Positions 17,317-24,318 of a stretch of 64,000 bases of DNA are shown here, in pieces; the first letter of the stretch is position 1; each line of letters starts with the position of its first letter. The translations under genes were made by a program, and so were the position numbers. The notes below the pieces were generated by a model. That model was not told where the DNA came from. It searched no databases and worked only from the letters and a program-made list of their open reading frames with translations. This stretch comes from Mesorhizobium sp. M2E.F.Ca.ET.219.01.1.1 (GTDB lineage: Bacteria > Pseudomonadota > Alphaproteobacteria > Rhizobiales > Rhizobiaceae). The stretch covers positions 124,001 through 188,000 of the forward strand of contig NZ_SADT02000006.1 in assembly GCF_004016445.2 (NCBI RefSeq), in the 5' to 3' direction.

Positions 17317-17808
17317 ATGGTCTCCAAACGCCTCAGCCGCGAAGCCGGCCATCGCCGCAAGTTCCTGGCGATCATTGACGACACGCCCGAGTGCGAGCGC
17401 GCCGTCGCCTACGCCTCGAAGCGGGCGCAGCACACCAGCGGCGTGCTGGTGCTGCTCTATGTCATCGAGCCGGACGACTTCCAGCATTGGCTGGGCGTGG
17501 AAAAGATCATGCGCGAGGAAGCAAACGCGACGGCACGCGCGGCGCTCGACGGCTATGCCAACAAGGTGCGCCAGAGCGTCGGCATCGAACCGGAGCTGGT
17601 GGTGCGCGAAGGCAAGCCAACCGACGAGATCCACAAGTTGATCGAGGAAGACCAGGACATCGCCATCCTGGTGCTGGCAGCCGGCGCCGGCAAGGAAGGC
17701 CCGGGGCCGCTGGTCAGCGCGGTTGCCGGCCGGGCCGCGGCTTTCCCAATTCCTGTCACGGTGGTGCCGCAGAACCTGTCGGATGAGGAGATCGACAGCC
17801 TAGCCTGA
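17317..17808 (+). CDS. Universal stress protein (UspA-like)
   Basis: 163 residues in a single Usp domain: RKFLAIIDDTPECERAVAYA (strand 1 and helix 1), VLVLLYVIEP, and the C-terminal PIPVTVVPQNLSDEEI. The usual ATP-binding GxxGx9G(S/T) is only loosely present (AGAGKEGPGPLVS), so ATP binding is uncertain. Usp proteins protect cells under stress by poorly known means. I chose the ATG at 17317 because the protein aligns from there; the frame is open from 17239. The stop TGA lies at the start of a long inverted repeat. Confidence 0.8.
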   Translation: MVSKRLSREAGHRRKFLAIIDDTPECERAVAYASKRAQHTSGVLVLLYVIEPDDFQHWLGVEKIMREEANATARAALDGYANKVRQSVGIEPELVVREGKPTDEIHKLIEEDQDIAILVLAAGAGKEGPGPLVSAVAGRAAAFPIPVTVVPQNLSDEEIDSLA

Positions 17809-17953
17809 GGTGTATCGATATTCCGGTGAGGCCGGTCTGCAAATGACGGCTTCCTGCGCTTCCGGTGCTCACGTTCTCGGAATCCAGCCAGTTTGGTCGC
17901 TTCGCGCCCGTCTTCGACTCCGACTCGGCCTGACCGGAATCTCGATACACCTC
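17807..17953. repeat. Long-range inverted repeat (28-base arms)
   Basis: The arms at 17807-17834 and 17926-17953 match as reverse complements at 26 of 28 positions (core GAGGTGTATCGA ... TTCCGGT ... AGGCCG). They enclose about 91 bases without a credible gene. The left arm overlaps the usp stop codon, so it could fold in the 3' mRNA and act as a terminator or stabiliser. Such mosaic elements occur in rhizobial intergenic DNA; no transposase is present. Confidence 0.65.
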
Positions 17954-18091
17954 GACGTCTGCGATAGAAGCTGTAAAAACATTCCGCCAGCCAGCCGTTC
18001 CTAGCGACGCGTTGTCGCTTGAATGTCCAGCCGATAGAGCCTATTTAGAATTATTCCAAACTATCGGCCCGAGAAGGGCCTGGAGATACCC

Positions 18092-18661
18092 ATGTTCATC
18101 CAGACCGAATCGACGCCGAACCCGGCGACGTTGAAGTTTCTTCCCGGTAAGGAAGTGCTGCGCGAAGGTACCGCCGATTTCCGCAACGCCGAAGCTGCCG
18201 CGGAGGCTTCGCCGCTGGCCGGCCGGTTGTTCGAGATCCCGGGCGTCACCGGCGTCTTCTTCGGCTATGATTTCGTCACCGTGACCAAGGACGGCCCGGA
18301 CTGGCAGCATCTGAAGCCCGCCATCCTCGGCGCCATCATGGAACACTTCATGTCCGGCGCCCCGGTCATGGCCTTGACCGCCCCGGCGCGCGAAGCCGGC
18401 GAGACCGGCGAGTTCTACGACAAGGCCGACGAAGAACTGGTGCTGACCATCAAGGAACTGCTCGACACGCGCGTGCGCCCGGCCGTTGCCCAGGACGGCG
18501 GCGACATCACGTTCCGCGGCTTTGAGAACGGCACCGTGTTCCTGCACATGAAGGGCGCCTGCGCCGGCTGCCCGTCGTCGACGGCTACTTTGAAGCACGG
18601 CATCCAGAACCTGCTCCGGCACTTCGTTCCGGAGGTCCAGCAGGTCGAGCAGGTCGCCTGA
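18092..18661 (+). CDS. NifU-family iron-sulfur scaffold/carrier protein (Nfu type)
   Basis: 189 residues. The N-terminal Nfu domain begins MFIQTESTPNPATLKFLPG (about 1-88). The C-terminal NifU domain (about 112-185) carries the CxxC cluster ligands in KGACAGCPSS (Cys157, Cys160), plus VRPAVAQDGGDI. Nfu proteins carry [4Fe-4S] clusters to client enzymes in the cytoplasm. Stands alone, followed by a strong terminator at about 18717-18746. Confidence 0.93.
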   Translation: MFIQTESTPNPATLKFLPGKEVLREGTADFRNAEAAAEASPLAGRLFEIPGVTGVFFGYDFVTVTKDGPDWQHLKPAILGAIMEHFMSGAPVMALTAPAREAGETGEFYDKADEELVLTIKELLDTRVRPAVAQDGGDITFRGFENGTVFLHMKGACAGCPSSTATLKHGIQNLLRHFVPEVQQVEQVA

Positions 18662-18715
18662 CAATTCCACACCGCCGGCCACTCGGCGGAGCGAATTCTT
18701 CCCAATTCCAAAAAC

Positions 18716-18748
18716 AAAAAACCGGGCCCCAACAGCCCGGTTTTCTGT
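18716..18748 (+). terminator. Rho-independent terminator after nfu
   Basis: The stem AAAACCGGGC / GCCCGGTTTT with a short CCCAACA loop is followed by TCTGTTCTT. It lies 55 bases after the nfu stop. The A-tract before the stem means it could also end transcripts from the other side. Confidence 0.85.
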
Positions 18749-18800
18749 TCTTGGACGTCTTGTTGTTGCCTAGACGGTCCGCCTGCGAAACTTTTTAGTT

Positions 18801-18849
18801 GACCATGATCTTTTCCGAAAACCGGCTTCCACTTTTCGGGATCATGGTC
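18801..18849. repeat. Palindromic repeat with GACCATGATC outer arms
   Basis: Perfect 10-base outer arms GACCATGATC (18801-18810) and GATCATGGTC (18840-18849), with inner CCGAAAA/TTTTCGG arms. It ends one base before the convergent L,D-transpeptidase stop. I recognise the general form as a frequent rhizobial intergenic repeat; copy number must be checked in the whole genome. It may act as a 3' stem-loop for the minus-strand gene. Confidence 0.7.
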
Positions 18850-18850
18850 C

Positions 18851-19468
18851 TTACATCACGATGACTTTGGCGCCGACCGATGTGCGGTCGTAGAGGTCGA
18901 TAATGTCCTGGTTCATCAGCCGGATGCAGCCCGACGACATCGCCTTGCCGATCGAGAACCATTCCGGGCTGCCATGCAGGCGGTAGCCCATGTCGCCGCC
19001 CTTGTTGAAGAGGTACATGGCACGCGCGCCGAGCGGGTTCTTCAGGCCCGGCTCCATGCCGCCGGCGAACTTGGCGAGCTCGGGCTGGCGCTTGATCATC
19101 TGCGAGGGCGGCGTCCAGGTCGGCCACTCGCGCTTCAGCGCGATATGGGCGGTGCCGTGCCACTCGAATCCCTCGCGGCCGACGCCGATGCCGTAACGCA
19201 TCGCCATGCCGTCGCCCTCGATGAAGTACAGGAACTTGTTCTGGGTATCGACGATGATGGTGCCTGGCTTCTCCGGGGAATCATACCGCACTTCCTGGCG
19301 GTGGAACCTCGCGGGAACCTTCTCGATCGGGACGCGCGGCAGCTGATAGCCGGCATCGGTCATCGCGCCATAGTTGTTGGTGAACAACTGCCCACCGATG
19401 GTGCTGCAGCCGCTGACCGCGGTCGACAACGCAAGAGCGGCGAGGATTGCAAACGACTTCAAGCGCAT
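18851..19468 (-). CDS. L,D-transpeptidase (YkuD domain) lipoprotein
   Basis: 205 residues. The signal sequence ends AVSGC (Cys21), a lipobox, so the enzyme is lipid-anchored in the envelope. The YkuD catalytic block is LHGSPEWFSIGKAMSSGCIR, containing the substrate His and the active Cys. These enzymes form 3-3 crosslinks in peptidoglycan or attach proteins to it. Rhizobia have many paralogues, so the individual role is not clear. The 3' end abuts a palindromic repeat; the 5' side is divergent from hmrR across 225 bases. Confidence 0.9.
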   Translation of the reverse strand: MRLKSFAILAALALSTAVSGCSTIGGQLFTNNYGAMTDAGYQLPRVPIEKVPARFHRQEVRYDSPEKPGTIIVDTQNKFLYFIEGDGMAMRYGIGVGREGFEWHGTAHIALKREWPTWTPPSQMIKRQPELAKFAGGMEPGLKNPLGARAMYLFNKGGDMGYRLHGSPEWFSIGKAMSSGCIRLMNQDIIDLYDRTSVGAKVIVM

Positions 19469-19656
19469 GAAAAGGTCCGACGCCCTGTCTCTGTATCAGC
19501 GGCACGAGTCGGCCGCTTTCTCGCCATCATTCATGCTGGCATTTCTTTTGCTTGCCAAGCGTGCACTGCCTATATGCAAGGCCTTACGTGCGGGTAGATG
19601 CCGAACTGCGGCATTTCCGCAACAGGCCTCACAGGATTGTGAAGCAAAATCAATGG

Positions 19657-19674
19657 GGCAGCCCGAAGGCTGCC
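19657..19674 (+). promoter_or_regulatory. Hairpin in the hmrR leader
   Basis: GGCAGCC-CGAA-GGCTGCC, a 7-bp perfect stem with a CGAA tetraloop, sits 19 bases before the hmrR start and just before its GGGAG ribosome site. It may affect translation; there is no T-run, so it is not a terminator. Confidence 0.35.
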
Positions 19675-19693
19675 GGTAACCTGGGAGAACGCC

Positions 19694-20083
19694 ATGAATG
19701 TCGGTGATGCCGCCGAGCGTTCCGGCCTGCCGGCCAAGACCATTCGCTATTACGAGGAGATCGGCCTGATCCGTCCGGCGCGGGCCGGGAACGGCTATCG
19801 CGATTACTCGGGCGACGACGTCCACCGGCTCGCCTTTCTGCGCCGCGCGCGCAATCTCGGCTTCTCAATCGACGATTGCAGGCAGCTGATGGCGCTCTAT
19901 CAGGACCGCGACCGCGCCAGCCACGACGTGCGCGAGATCGCCGCCGCCCATGTCAGGGCGATCGAGGAGAAGGTGCGCGAATTGCAGTCGATGCGCTCGA
20001 CGCTGCAGAAGCTGATCCACGCCTGCCACGGCGACGACCGGCCGGACTGCCCGATCCTGGACGACATGGCGGGCGCAGCCTGA
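19694..20083 (+). CDS. hmrR: Cu(I)-responsive MerR-family regulator
   Basis: 129 residues. N-terminal MerR winged HTH (NVGDAAERSGLPAKTIRYYE), a dimerisation helix (about 75-108) and a C-terminal metal loop HACHGDDRPDCPIL with Cys111 and Cys119, spaced like Cys112/Cys120 of E. coli CueR. HmrR/CueR activates copper-export genes by distorting promoters with 19-base spacers. The only such promoter I saw is that of copA at 10501-10531, about 9 kb away on the other strand, so regulation in trans is inferred. GGGAG precedes the ATG. The deaminase gene converges on its 3' end (13-base gap). Confidence 0.92.
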   Translation: MNVGDAAERSGLPAKTIRYYEEIGLIRPARAGNGYRDYSGDDVHRLAFLRRARNLGFSIDDCRQLMALYQDRDRASHDVREIAAAHVRAIEEKVRELQSMRSTLQKLIHACHGDDRPDCPILDDMAGAA

Positions 20084-20096
20084 GGTCGAAGGTCTG

Positions 20097-20567
20097 TCAG
20101 CGCTTCCAGAAATCGCGGTGCGGGGCAAGCAGCTCATCCGCGATTTCGGGGAACGGACCAAAGACCTCGATCTTCTTCTGGCCGGAGGCGAATACGGTGC
20201 GCGAGGCGAGGTTCATCGTCGGATTCTCCTCGTGATCGCCGGTGAGCGCCAGGAGATCGGTTTCCTCGAAGCCGTAGACCAGGCGGCCGATATTCGCCCA
20301 ATACATCGTTCCGGCGCACATCGCGCAGGGCTCGCCGGTCGTCACCAGCGTGCATTGCCACAGGAACTCCGCCTCATAGGCGGCCGCGGCGCGGCGGGCG
20401 AGCTCGGTCTCGGCATGGCGCACCGTGTCGAGATTGCCCTGCCGCATCAGCACCTGATCGCCCGGCCCGACCAGCACACAGCCAAACGGATGATGCCCAT
20501 GTGCCGCCGCGTCGCGCGCGACAGCATCGGCGGAGCGGAGGTGGGCGAGCATCTGATCACGGGTCAT
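20097..20567 (-). CDS. Nucleoside/nucleobase deaminase (CDA fold)
   Basis: 156 residues from the ATG at 20567 (MTRDQMLAHL), which has AGGA upstream; the frame extends to 20618. The zinc site is HAE (51-53) plus PCAMC (80-84), the cytidine/deoxycytidylate deaminase signature; Glu53 is the proton shuttle. TGEPCAMCAGTMYWANIGRL places it near guanine deaminases and tRNA adenosine deaminases. The length and the FGPFPEIADELLAPHRDFW tail favour a free-base or nucleoside deaminase over TadA. Confidence 0.82.
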   Translation of the reverse strand: MTRDQMLAHLRSADAVARDAAAHGHHPFGCVLVGPGDQVLMRQGNLDTVRHAETELARRAAAAYEAEFLWQCTLVTTGEPCAMCAGTMYWANIGRLVYGFEETDLLALTGDHEENPTMNLASRTVFASGQKKIEVFGPFPEIADELLAPHRDFWKR

Positions 20568-20735
20568 GGGAAATCCTATCACGGCGAGATTGCGGCCGAG
20601 GGGTGGAATTAGCAACAACTAACGCCAATTGGATCATGGTTCGACCATCCGACTTGGCTTGCACTCCACGCTTTTTAGTGTTGGCACTATGATGGCCCCC
20701 GCGCTTTCATTCAACAGCGGTAAAGGGAATCGATC

Positions 20736-20920
20736 TTGACCGGGAAAAAGGCCCAGACAGGCCAAAAACCAAAGACGGCGCAAATCGAGAAGTTCCGCGA
20801 ACTGGCGCGGGAGATCGAAACCGTCGATTCCGAAGAGCCGTTGAACGCAGCAATCGGAAGTTGGCAAAGTCGCCGCCGCCGAAGGCGGATACCAAAAAGG
20901 GCGGCAAAGACTCAAGCTGA
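20736..20920 (+). pseudogene. Small conserved-looking ORF with an apparent frameshift
   Basis: From a TTG at 20736 (AAAGGGA upstream) the frame reads TGKKAQTGQKPKTAQIEKFR, then an acidic helix up to about LNAAIG. After that the frame turns into an unlikely Arg-rich run. In another frame the same bases read KLAKSPPPKADTKKGGKDSS and stop at 20920, a plausible polar tail. One base gained or lost near 20860 would join the two. So either a decayed gene or a sequencing error. Function unknown. Confidence 0.45.
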
Positions 20921-20929
20921 GCGGCTTTA

Positions 20930-21271
20930 ATGGCGTTCCTTCTGGCCTTCATACTTTGCGGGGCAGCAGTAGTTGCAGTCGCAATCATTCATCAAAACTG
21001 GTTGCGGGACCACACAAGGCACTGGGTTCCGACAACCGCAGAGGTCTTGAAATTTATTGATGGGGGTGACGGGTCAGACACTTATCTGCTGCAATACTCG
21101 TTTGACGGAGAGGTTTATCGCATCGAAACGAGCCCATGGCTATTTCCCCTCGGCGCTGCGAAGGCGGGATCGATTATCACCGTTTTAGTCAATCCGAAGG
21201 CTCCGCGAGAATGCGCTGGCAAGTTACCGCAGGGTGGCGGATTCCGCTGGTTTGGGGCTGGATCGCGCTAG
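20930..21271 (+). CDS. Small DUF3592-like membrane protein
   Basis: 113 residues. One N-terminal membrane segment (about 3-20, LLAFILCGAAVVAVAIIH) and a beta-rich soluble part (YLLQYSFDGEVYRIETSPW, then AGSIITVLVNPKAPREC) resemble the DUF3592 family of unknown function. ATG at 20930 lies just after the TTTAA end of the frameshifted ORF. Codon use is more AT-tolerant than that of flanking genes. Function unknown. Confidence 0.5.
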   Translation: MAFLLAFILCGAAVVAVAIIHQNWLRDHTRHWVPTTAEVLKFIDGGDGSDTYLLQYSFDGEVYRIETSPWLFPLGAAKAGSIITVLVNPKAPRECAGKLPQGGGFRWFGAGSR

Positions 21272-21354
21272 TGCCGCGCTTGTGATTTGGTCCTATGTTA
21301 TCATCGTGCGCATGGTGGCCTGAGGTCAATCGGGGCCCGGGATCATCTAGAGCC

Positions 21355-21678
21355 ATGCCACAGGACGACTCCATTCGAATTTCCCAGTTTTGGGATAAGA
21401 ACCCATTGGTAATGCCATGGATGGAGCAATTCCTACCTGTAGATCGCATGTGGCAAGATTGTTTTGCCACGGTCATTGGTATTTTTTTTATTACTTGTAT
21501 AGGTATGGTGGCTGGATATCTCTTGCTCCCGCAAAACGTAGTGACAGGGATACTTTGCGTATTGCCCGGTGGTTACATTTTGGGGATGTTTAATGCTAGA
21601 ATGGCACGTGCCCAGCGCAAATTCTTTCAAGCCAAGAGAGACGAGCGAAGAAACGGCAACGCTAACATAGCCGCTTGA
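21355..21678 (+). CDS. Hypothetical membrane protein in AT-richer patch
   Basis: 107 residues from the ATG at 21355 (MPQDDSIRISQFWD); the frame is open from 21295. Two hydrophobic stretches (CFATVIGIFFITCIGMVAGY and VVTGILCVLPGGYILGMF) suggest two membrane helices, with a basic C-terminal tail (RAQRKFFQAKRDERR). I do not recognise a family. Base composition here is clearly lower in GC than in the neighbouring housekeeping genes, which fits recent acquisition or weak selection. Confidence 0.45.
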   Translation: MPQDDSIRISQFWDKNPLVMPWMEQFLPVDRMWQDCFATVIGIFFITCIGMVAGYLLLPQNVVTGILCVLPGGYILGMFNARMARAQRKFFQAKRDERRNGNANIAA

Positions 21679-21797
21679 AACGCGAGAGACTCACCTTGTG
21701 GAGGGGAGCCGTGTTTCAGCCTCCGGGTCTGTCAAATACATAATCGCCCTCCTCACAGGGGTTCAAACCGTGAACAAAATCTGGCATGGTGCCTGCC

Positions 21798-22298
21798 ATG
21801 CCCATCGTTTCCCCGATTCCCCTCAACCCGCTGTTCGACGGCCGCCAGTCGGAGCGCGCCATGCTGGTGCGGCGCGGCGTGCAGCGGCTGCTCCGCGAAA
21901 TGGACGCGCATGTGCTGCCGGAGCTGTCTTTGGCCACCGGCCGGCGCGCCGATCTCGTCGCGCTGACCAGGCAGGGCGACATTTGGATCATCGAGATCAA
22001 ATCCTCGATCGAGGATTTCCGCGTCGACCGCAAATGGCCGGACTACCGGCTGCATTCGGACCGCTTCTTCTTCGCCACCCATCCCGGCGTTCCGCAGGAC
22101 ATCTTTCCCGAGGAATGCGGCTTCATCCTTTCCGACGGCTATGGCGCGGAGATCCTGCGCGAGGCGCCGGAGCACCGCATGGCGGCTGCCACGCGCAAGG
22201 CGCTGATGCTGCGGATCGCGCGCGCCGGCGCCGCGCGGCTCTTGGCAGCCGAGCTTGCCGGCGTCGCGGTGCCGGCGCTGGATGGCGAGAGCGAATAG
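21798..22298 (+). CDS. mmcB: MmcB-family DNA repair protein
   Basis: 166 residues from MPIVSPIPLNPLFDG. The central RRADLVALTRQGDIWIIEIK has the acidic-x-Lys pattern of a PD-(D/E)XK nuclease-like fold, and DRFFFATHPGVPQDIFPEE matches MmcB proteins, known in Caulobacter as DNA-damage-related. The exact biochemical activity is not established. Upstream, GTTC-N7-GAAC at 21761-21775 only partly resembles the alphaproteobacterial LexA box. No partner gene is adjacent. Confidence 0.78.
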   Translation: MPIVSPIPLNPLFDGRQSERAMLVRRGVQRLLREMDAHVLPELSLATGRRADLVALTRQGDIWIIEIKSSIEDFRVDRKWPDYRLHSDRFFFATHPGVPQDIFPEECGFILSDGYGAEILREAPEHRMAAATRKALMLRIARAGAARLLAAELAGVAVPALDGESE

Positions 22299-22485
22299 AG
22301 CCTCCGCGCAAGGATTGAGCGCCGGCGTCTTGCCGCTGACGTCCGGTGTCGAGCCGGGGCTCAAACCGCCCCTCATCTGCGGCTGGCAAAAATCTGCGTC
22401 TCGCACCGATGATTTTCGCCGATCCCGATTGTCTTCACCTACAGGCGCGTCCGGATGGCCGGCGGCCAGGACAAGAGGTGATCAC

Positions 22486-23232
22486 ATGAAACCGTTGCAA
22501 AATCAGAATGTCGTCGTCGTCGGAGGCAGCCGGGGCGTCGGCCGCGCGATCGTGGAAGCCGCGCTTGGCGCTGGAGCGACCGTGCTTGCCGTCGCCCGCG
22601 GCGGCGCCGACCTGAAGCAGCTTGCCTGGGAACGGCCGGGCGTGAAGACGCTTAGCGCAGACGCGACGGTGGAGACGGCGCCGCAAGCGGTTTTCGATGC
22701 GCTGGCGCCCGACGTGCTGGTGGTCTGCGCGGGGGCCCTCGCCGCTGCCGCGCCGATCCAGGATCAGAGCTGGGAAGTCTTCTCGGCGAATTGGGAGATG
22801 GACGTCAAGGCGTCGTTCCTGTTCTGCCGCGAAGCCCTCAAGGGTCGGCTCAAGCCGGGCAGCCGGGTGGTGCTGATCGCCAGCGGCGCCGCCATCACCG
22901 GCGGACCGCCGAATTCAGGCGGCTATGCCGGCGCCAAGCGCATGCAGATATTTCTGGCCGGCCATTGCCAGAAGGAATCGGACCGGCTCGGCCTCGGCCT
23001 GCGCTTCATGGCGCTATCGCCGGCCCGCATCATGCCGGGCACCGGGGTCGGCGATCGCGGCATCGACAGCATCGCCGCCTATATGGGCATCCGACCGGCC
23101 GACTTCCTTGCCAGCTTGAGCGACATGCAGACGCCGGCCGATGTCGGACGCGCGGTGGTGCAGCTCGCGACGGGCAAGCCGCAGGGCAGTTCCTTCACAG
23201 TAAGCGGCAGCGGCCTTGCAGCGGCGGCATGA
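22486..23232 (+). CDS. Short-chain dehydrogenase/reductase
   Basis: 248 residues. Rossmann motif VVVVGGSRGVGRAI (9-22) and catalytic YAGAK (Tyr147, Lys151), preceded by the Ser of LIASGAAITGG, define an SDR oxidoreductase using NAD(P). I chose the ATG at 22486 (MKPLQNQNVV), with AAGAGG upstream; the frame reaches back to 22255 inside mmcB. The next gene, 39 bases on, is an ECF sigma factor with a SnoaL-like tail, and the two are probably co-transcribed. The 187 bases before the start hold no gene. Confidence 0.88.
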   Translation: MKPLQNQNVVVVGGSRGVGRAIVEAALGAGATVLAVARGGADLKQLAWERPGVKTLSADATVETAPQAVFDALAPDVLVVCAGALAAAAPIQDQSWEVFSANWEMDVKASFLFCREALKGRLKPGSRVVLIASGAAITGGPPNSGGYAGAKRMQIFLAGHCQKESDRLGLGLRFMALSPARIMPGTGVGDRGIDSIAAYMGIRPADFLASLSDMQTPADVGRAVVQLATGKPQGSSFTVSGSGLAAAA

Positions 23233-23271
23233 GACGCGCAGGATGCCGCAATTCAGCGCCCCGGGCTTCCC

Positions 23272-24318
23272 ATGACTGACGCCTCCGGCCCTATCGAGCC
23301 CTTGGGCCGGCCAGGCCAGCCGGTCCTCGACCGACTTGCCTTCGAGCGGTTGAGCGTCGCCCACCGCCGCGCGCTCAAGCTGCATTGCTACCGGATGATG
23401 GGCTCGCTCAACGAGGCGGACGATCTCGTCCAGGAGACGTTCCTCAAGGCCTGGCGCGCGCGGGCGCAATTCGACGGGCGCGGCTCGGCGCGCGGCTGGC
23501 TCTACGCGATCGCCACCAAGAGCTGCCTCAACGCGATCAAGGCTCGGTCGTCGGCGCGGCGCATTCTCGAGCAGCCCGAACGGCCGGCCTCCGTAGGTGC
23601 GGCAACCGGCGGACCGACCGCGGAGCTCGCCTGGCTGGATCCATATCCGGATGCGGAGCTGCCGGACATTGCCGACGACAGGCCAGGTCCGGAAGCGCGC
23701 TACGAGGCTCGCGAGGCGGTACGGCTCGCCTTCGTGGCGGCGATCCAGCTGTTGCCGCCCCGGCAGCGCGCGGCCTTGCTCCTTTGCGATGTGCTCGGAT
23801 GGTCCGCCATCGAGACCGCGCAATTGCTCGGCGGAAGCACGGCCTCGATCAACAGCGCCCTGCAGCGGGCCCGCACGACGCTGGGCAACCGCCAAGTGCG
23901 CCCGCCGCAGCGGTCGCGGCCCAGCGCAGACGAAGGCGTGCTGCTCGAACGCTATATGCAGGCCTGGCAGGCCGACAATCTGGATGGGCTCGTCGAGCTG
24001 CTGCGCGAGGACGCCGTCTACCACATGCCGCCCTGGCGGGAATGGTACCATGGACATCAGGCGATCGGCGCTTTTTTGGGAAGCGTCTGGGGAAATTTTG
24101 CCGGCTATTGCGCGGTGGCCATAGGCGCCAACGCCCAGCCGGCAGTGGGCGTTTACGCGCTCGGCCGCCAGGATTCCGTGTGGCGGCCGCATTCTCTGCA
24201 TGTCATCGAAGCCGCCGACGGCAAGATCGCCTCGCTGACGATCTATGTCCCGCCGCTCGGTCCCAGCCTGTTTGAGGCCTTTGGCCTGCCGCAGGAACCA
24301 CTTGCCTTGAGGGCTTAG
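23272..24318 (+). CDS. ECF sigma factor with C-terminal SnoaL-like domain
   Basis: 348 residues. Region 2 (about 25-90) contains LHCYRMMGSLNEADDLVQET, and region 4 (about 155-205) contains LPPRQRAALLLCDVLGWSAI then TASINSALQRAR. Both are ECF-type. After about residue 220 an NTF2/SnoaL-like domain follows (YMQAWQADNLDGLVELLRED, MPPWREWYHG). This layout belongs to TIGR02960-like, ECF41/ECF56-type factors, in which the tail, not a separate anti-sigma protein, is thought to control activity. No anti-sigma gene is adjacent. Overlaps nhaA tail to tail by 4 bases. Confidence 0.88.
   Translation: MTDASGPIEPLGRPGQPVLDRLAFERLSVAHRRALKLHCYRMMGSLNEADDLVQETFLKAWRARAQFDGRGSARGWLYAIATKSCLNAIKARSSARRILEQPERPASVGAATGGPTAELAWLDPYPDAELPDIADDRPGPEARYEAREAVRLAFVAAIQLLPPRQRAALLLCDVLGWSAIETAQLLGGSTASINSALQRARTTLGNRQVRPPQRSRPSADEGVLLERYMQAWQADNLDGLVELLREDAVYHMPPWREWYHGHQAIGAFLGSVWGNFAGYCAVAIGANAQPAVGVYALGRQDSVWRPHSLHVIEAADGKIASLTIYVPPLGPSLFEAFGLPQEPLALRA

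Noticed and set aside
21761..21775. GTTC-N7-GAAC before mmcB as a LexA box
   Set aside because: The alphaproteobacterial LexA site is a direct repeat GTTC-N7-GTTC; this one is inverted, so the match is only partial.
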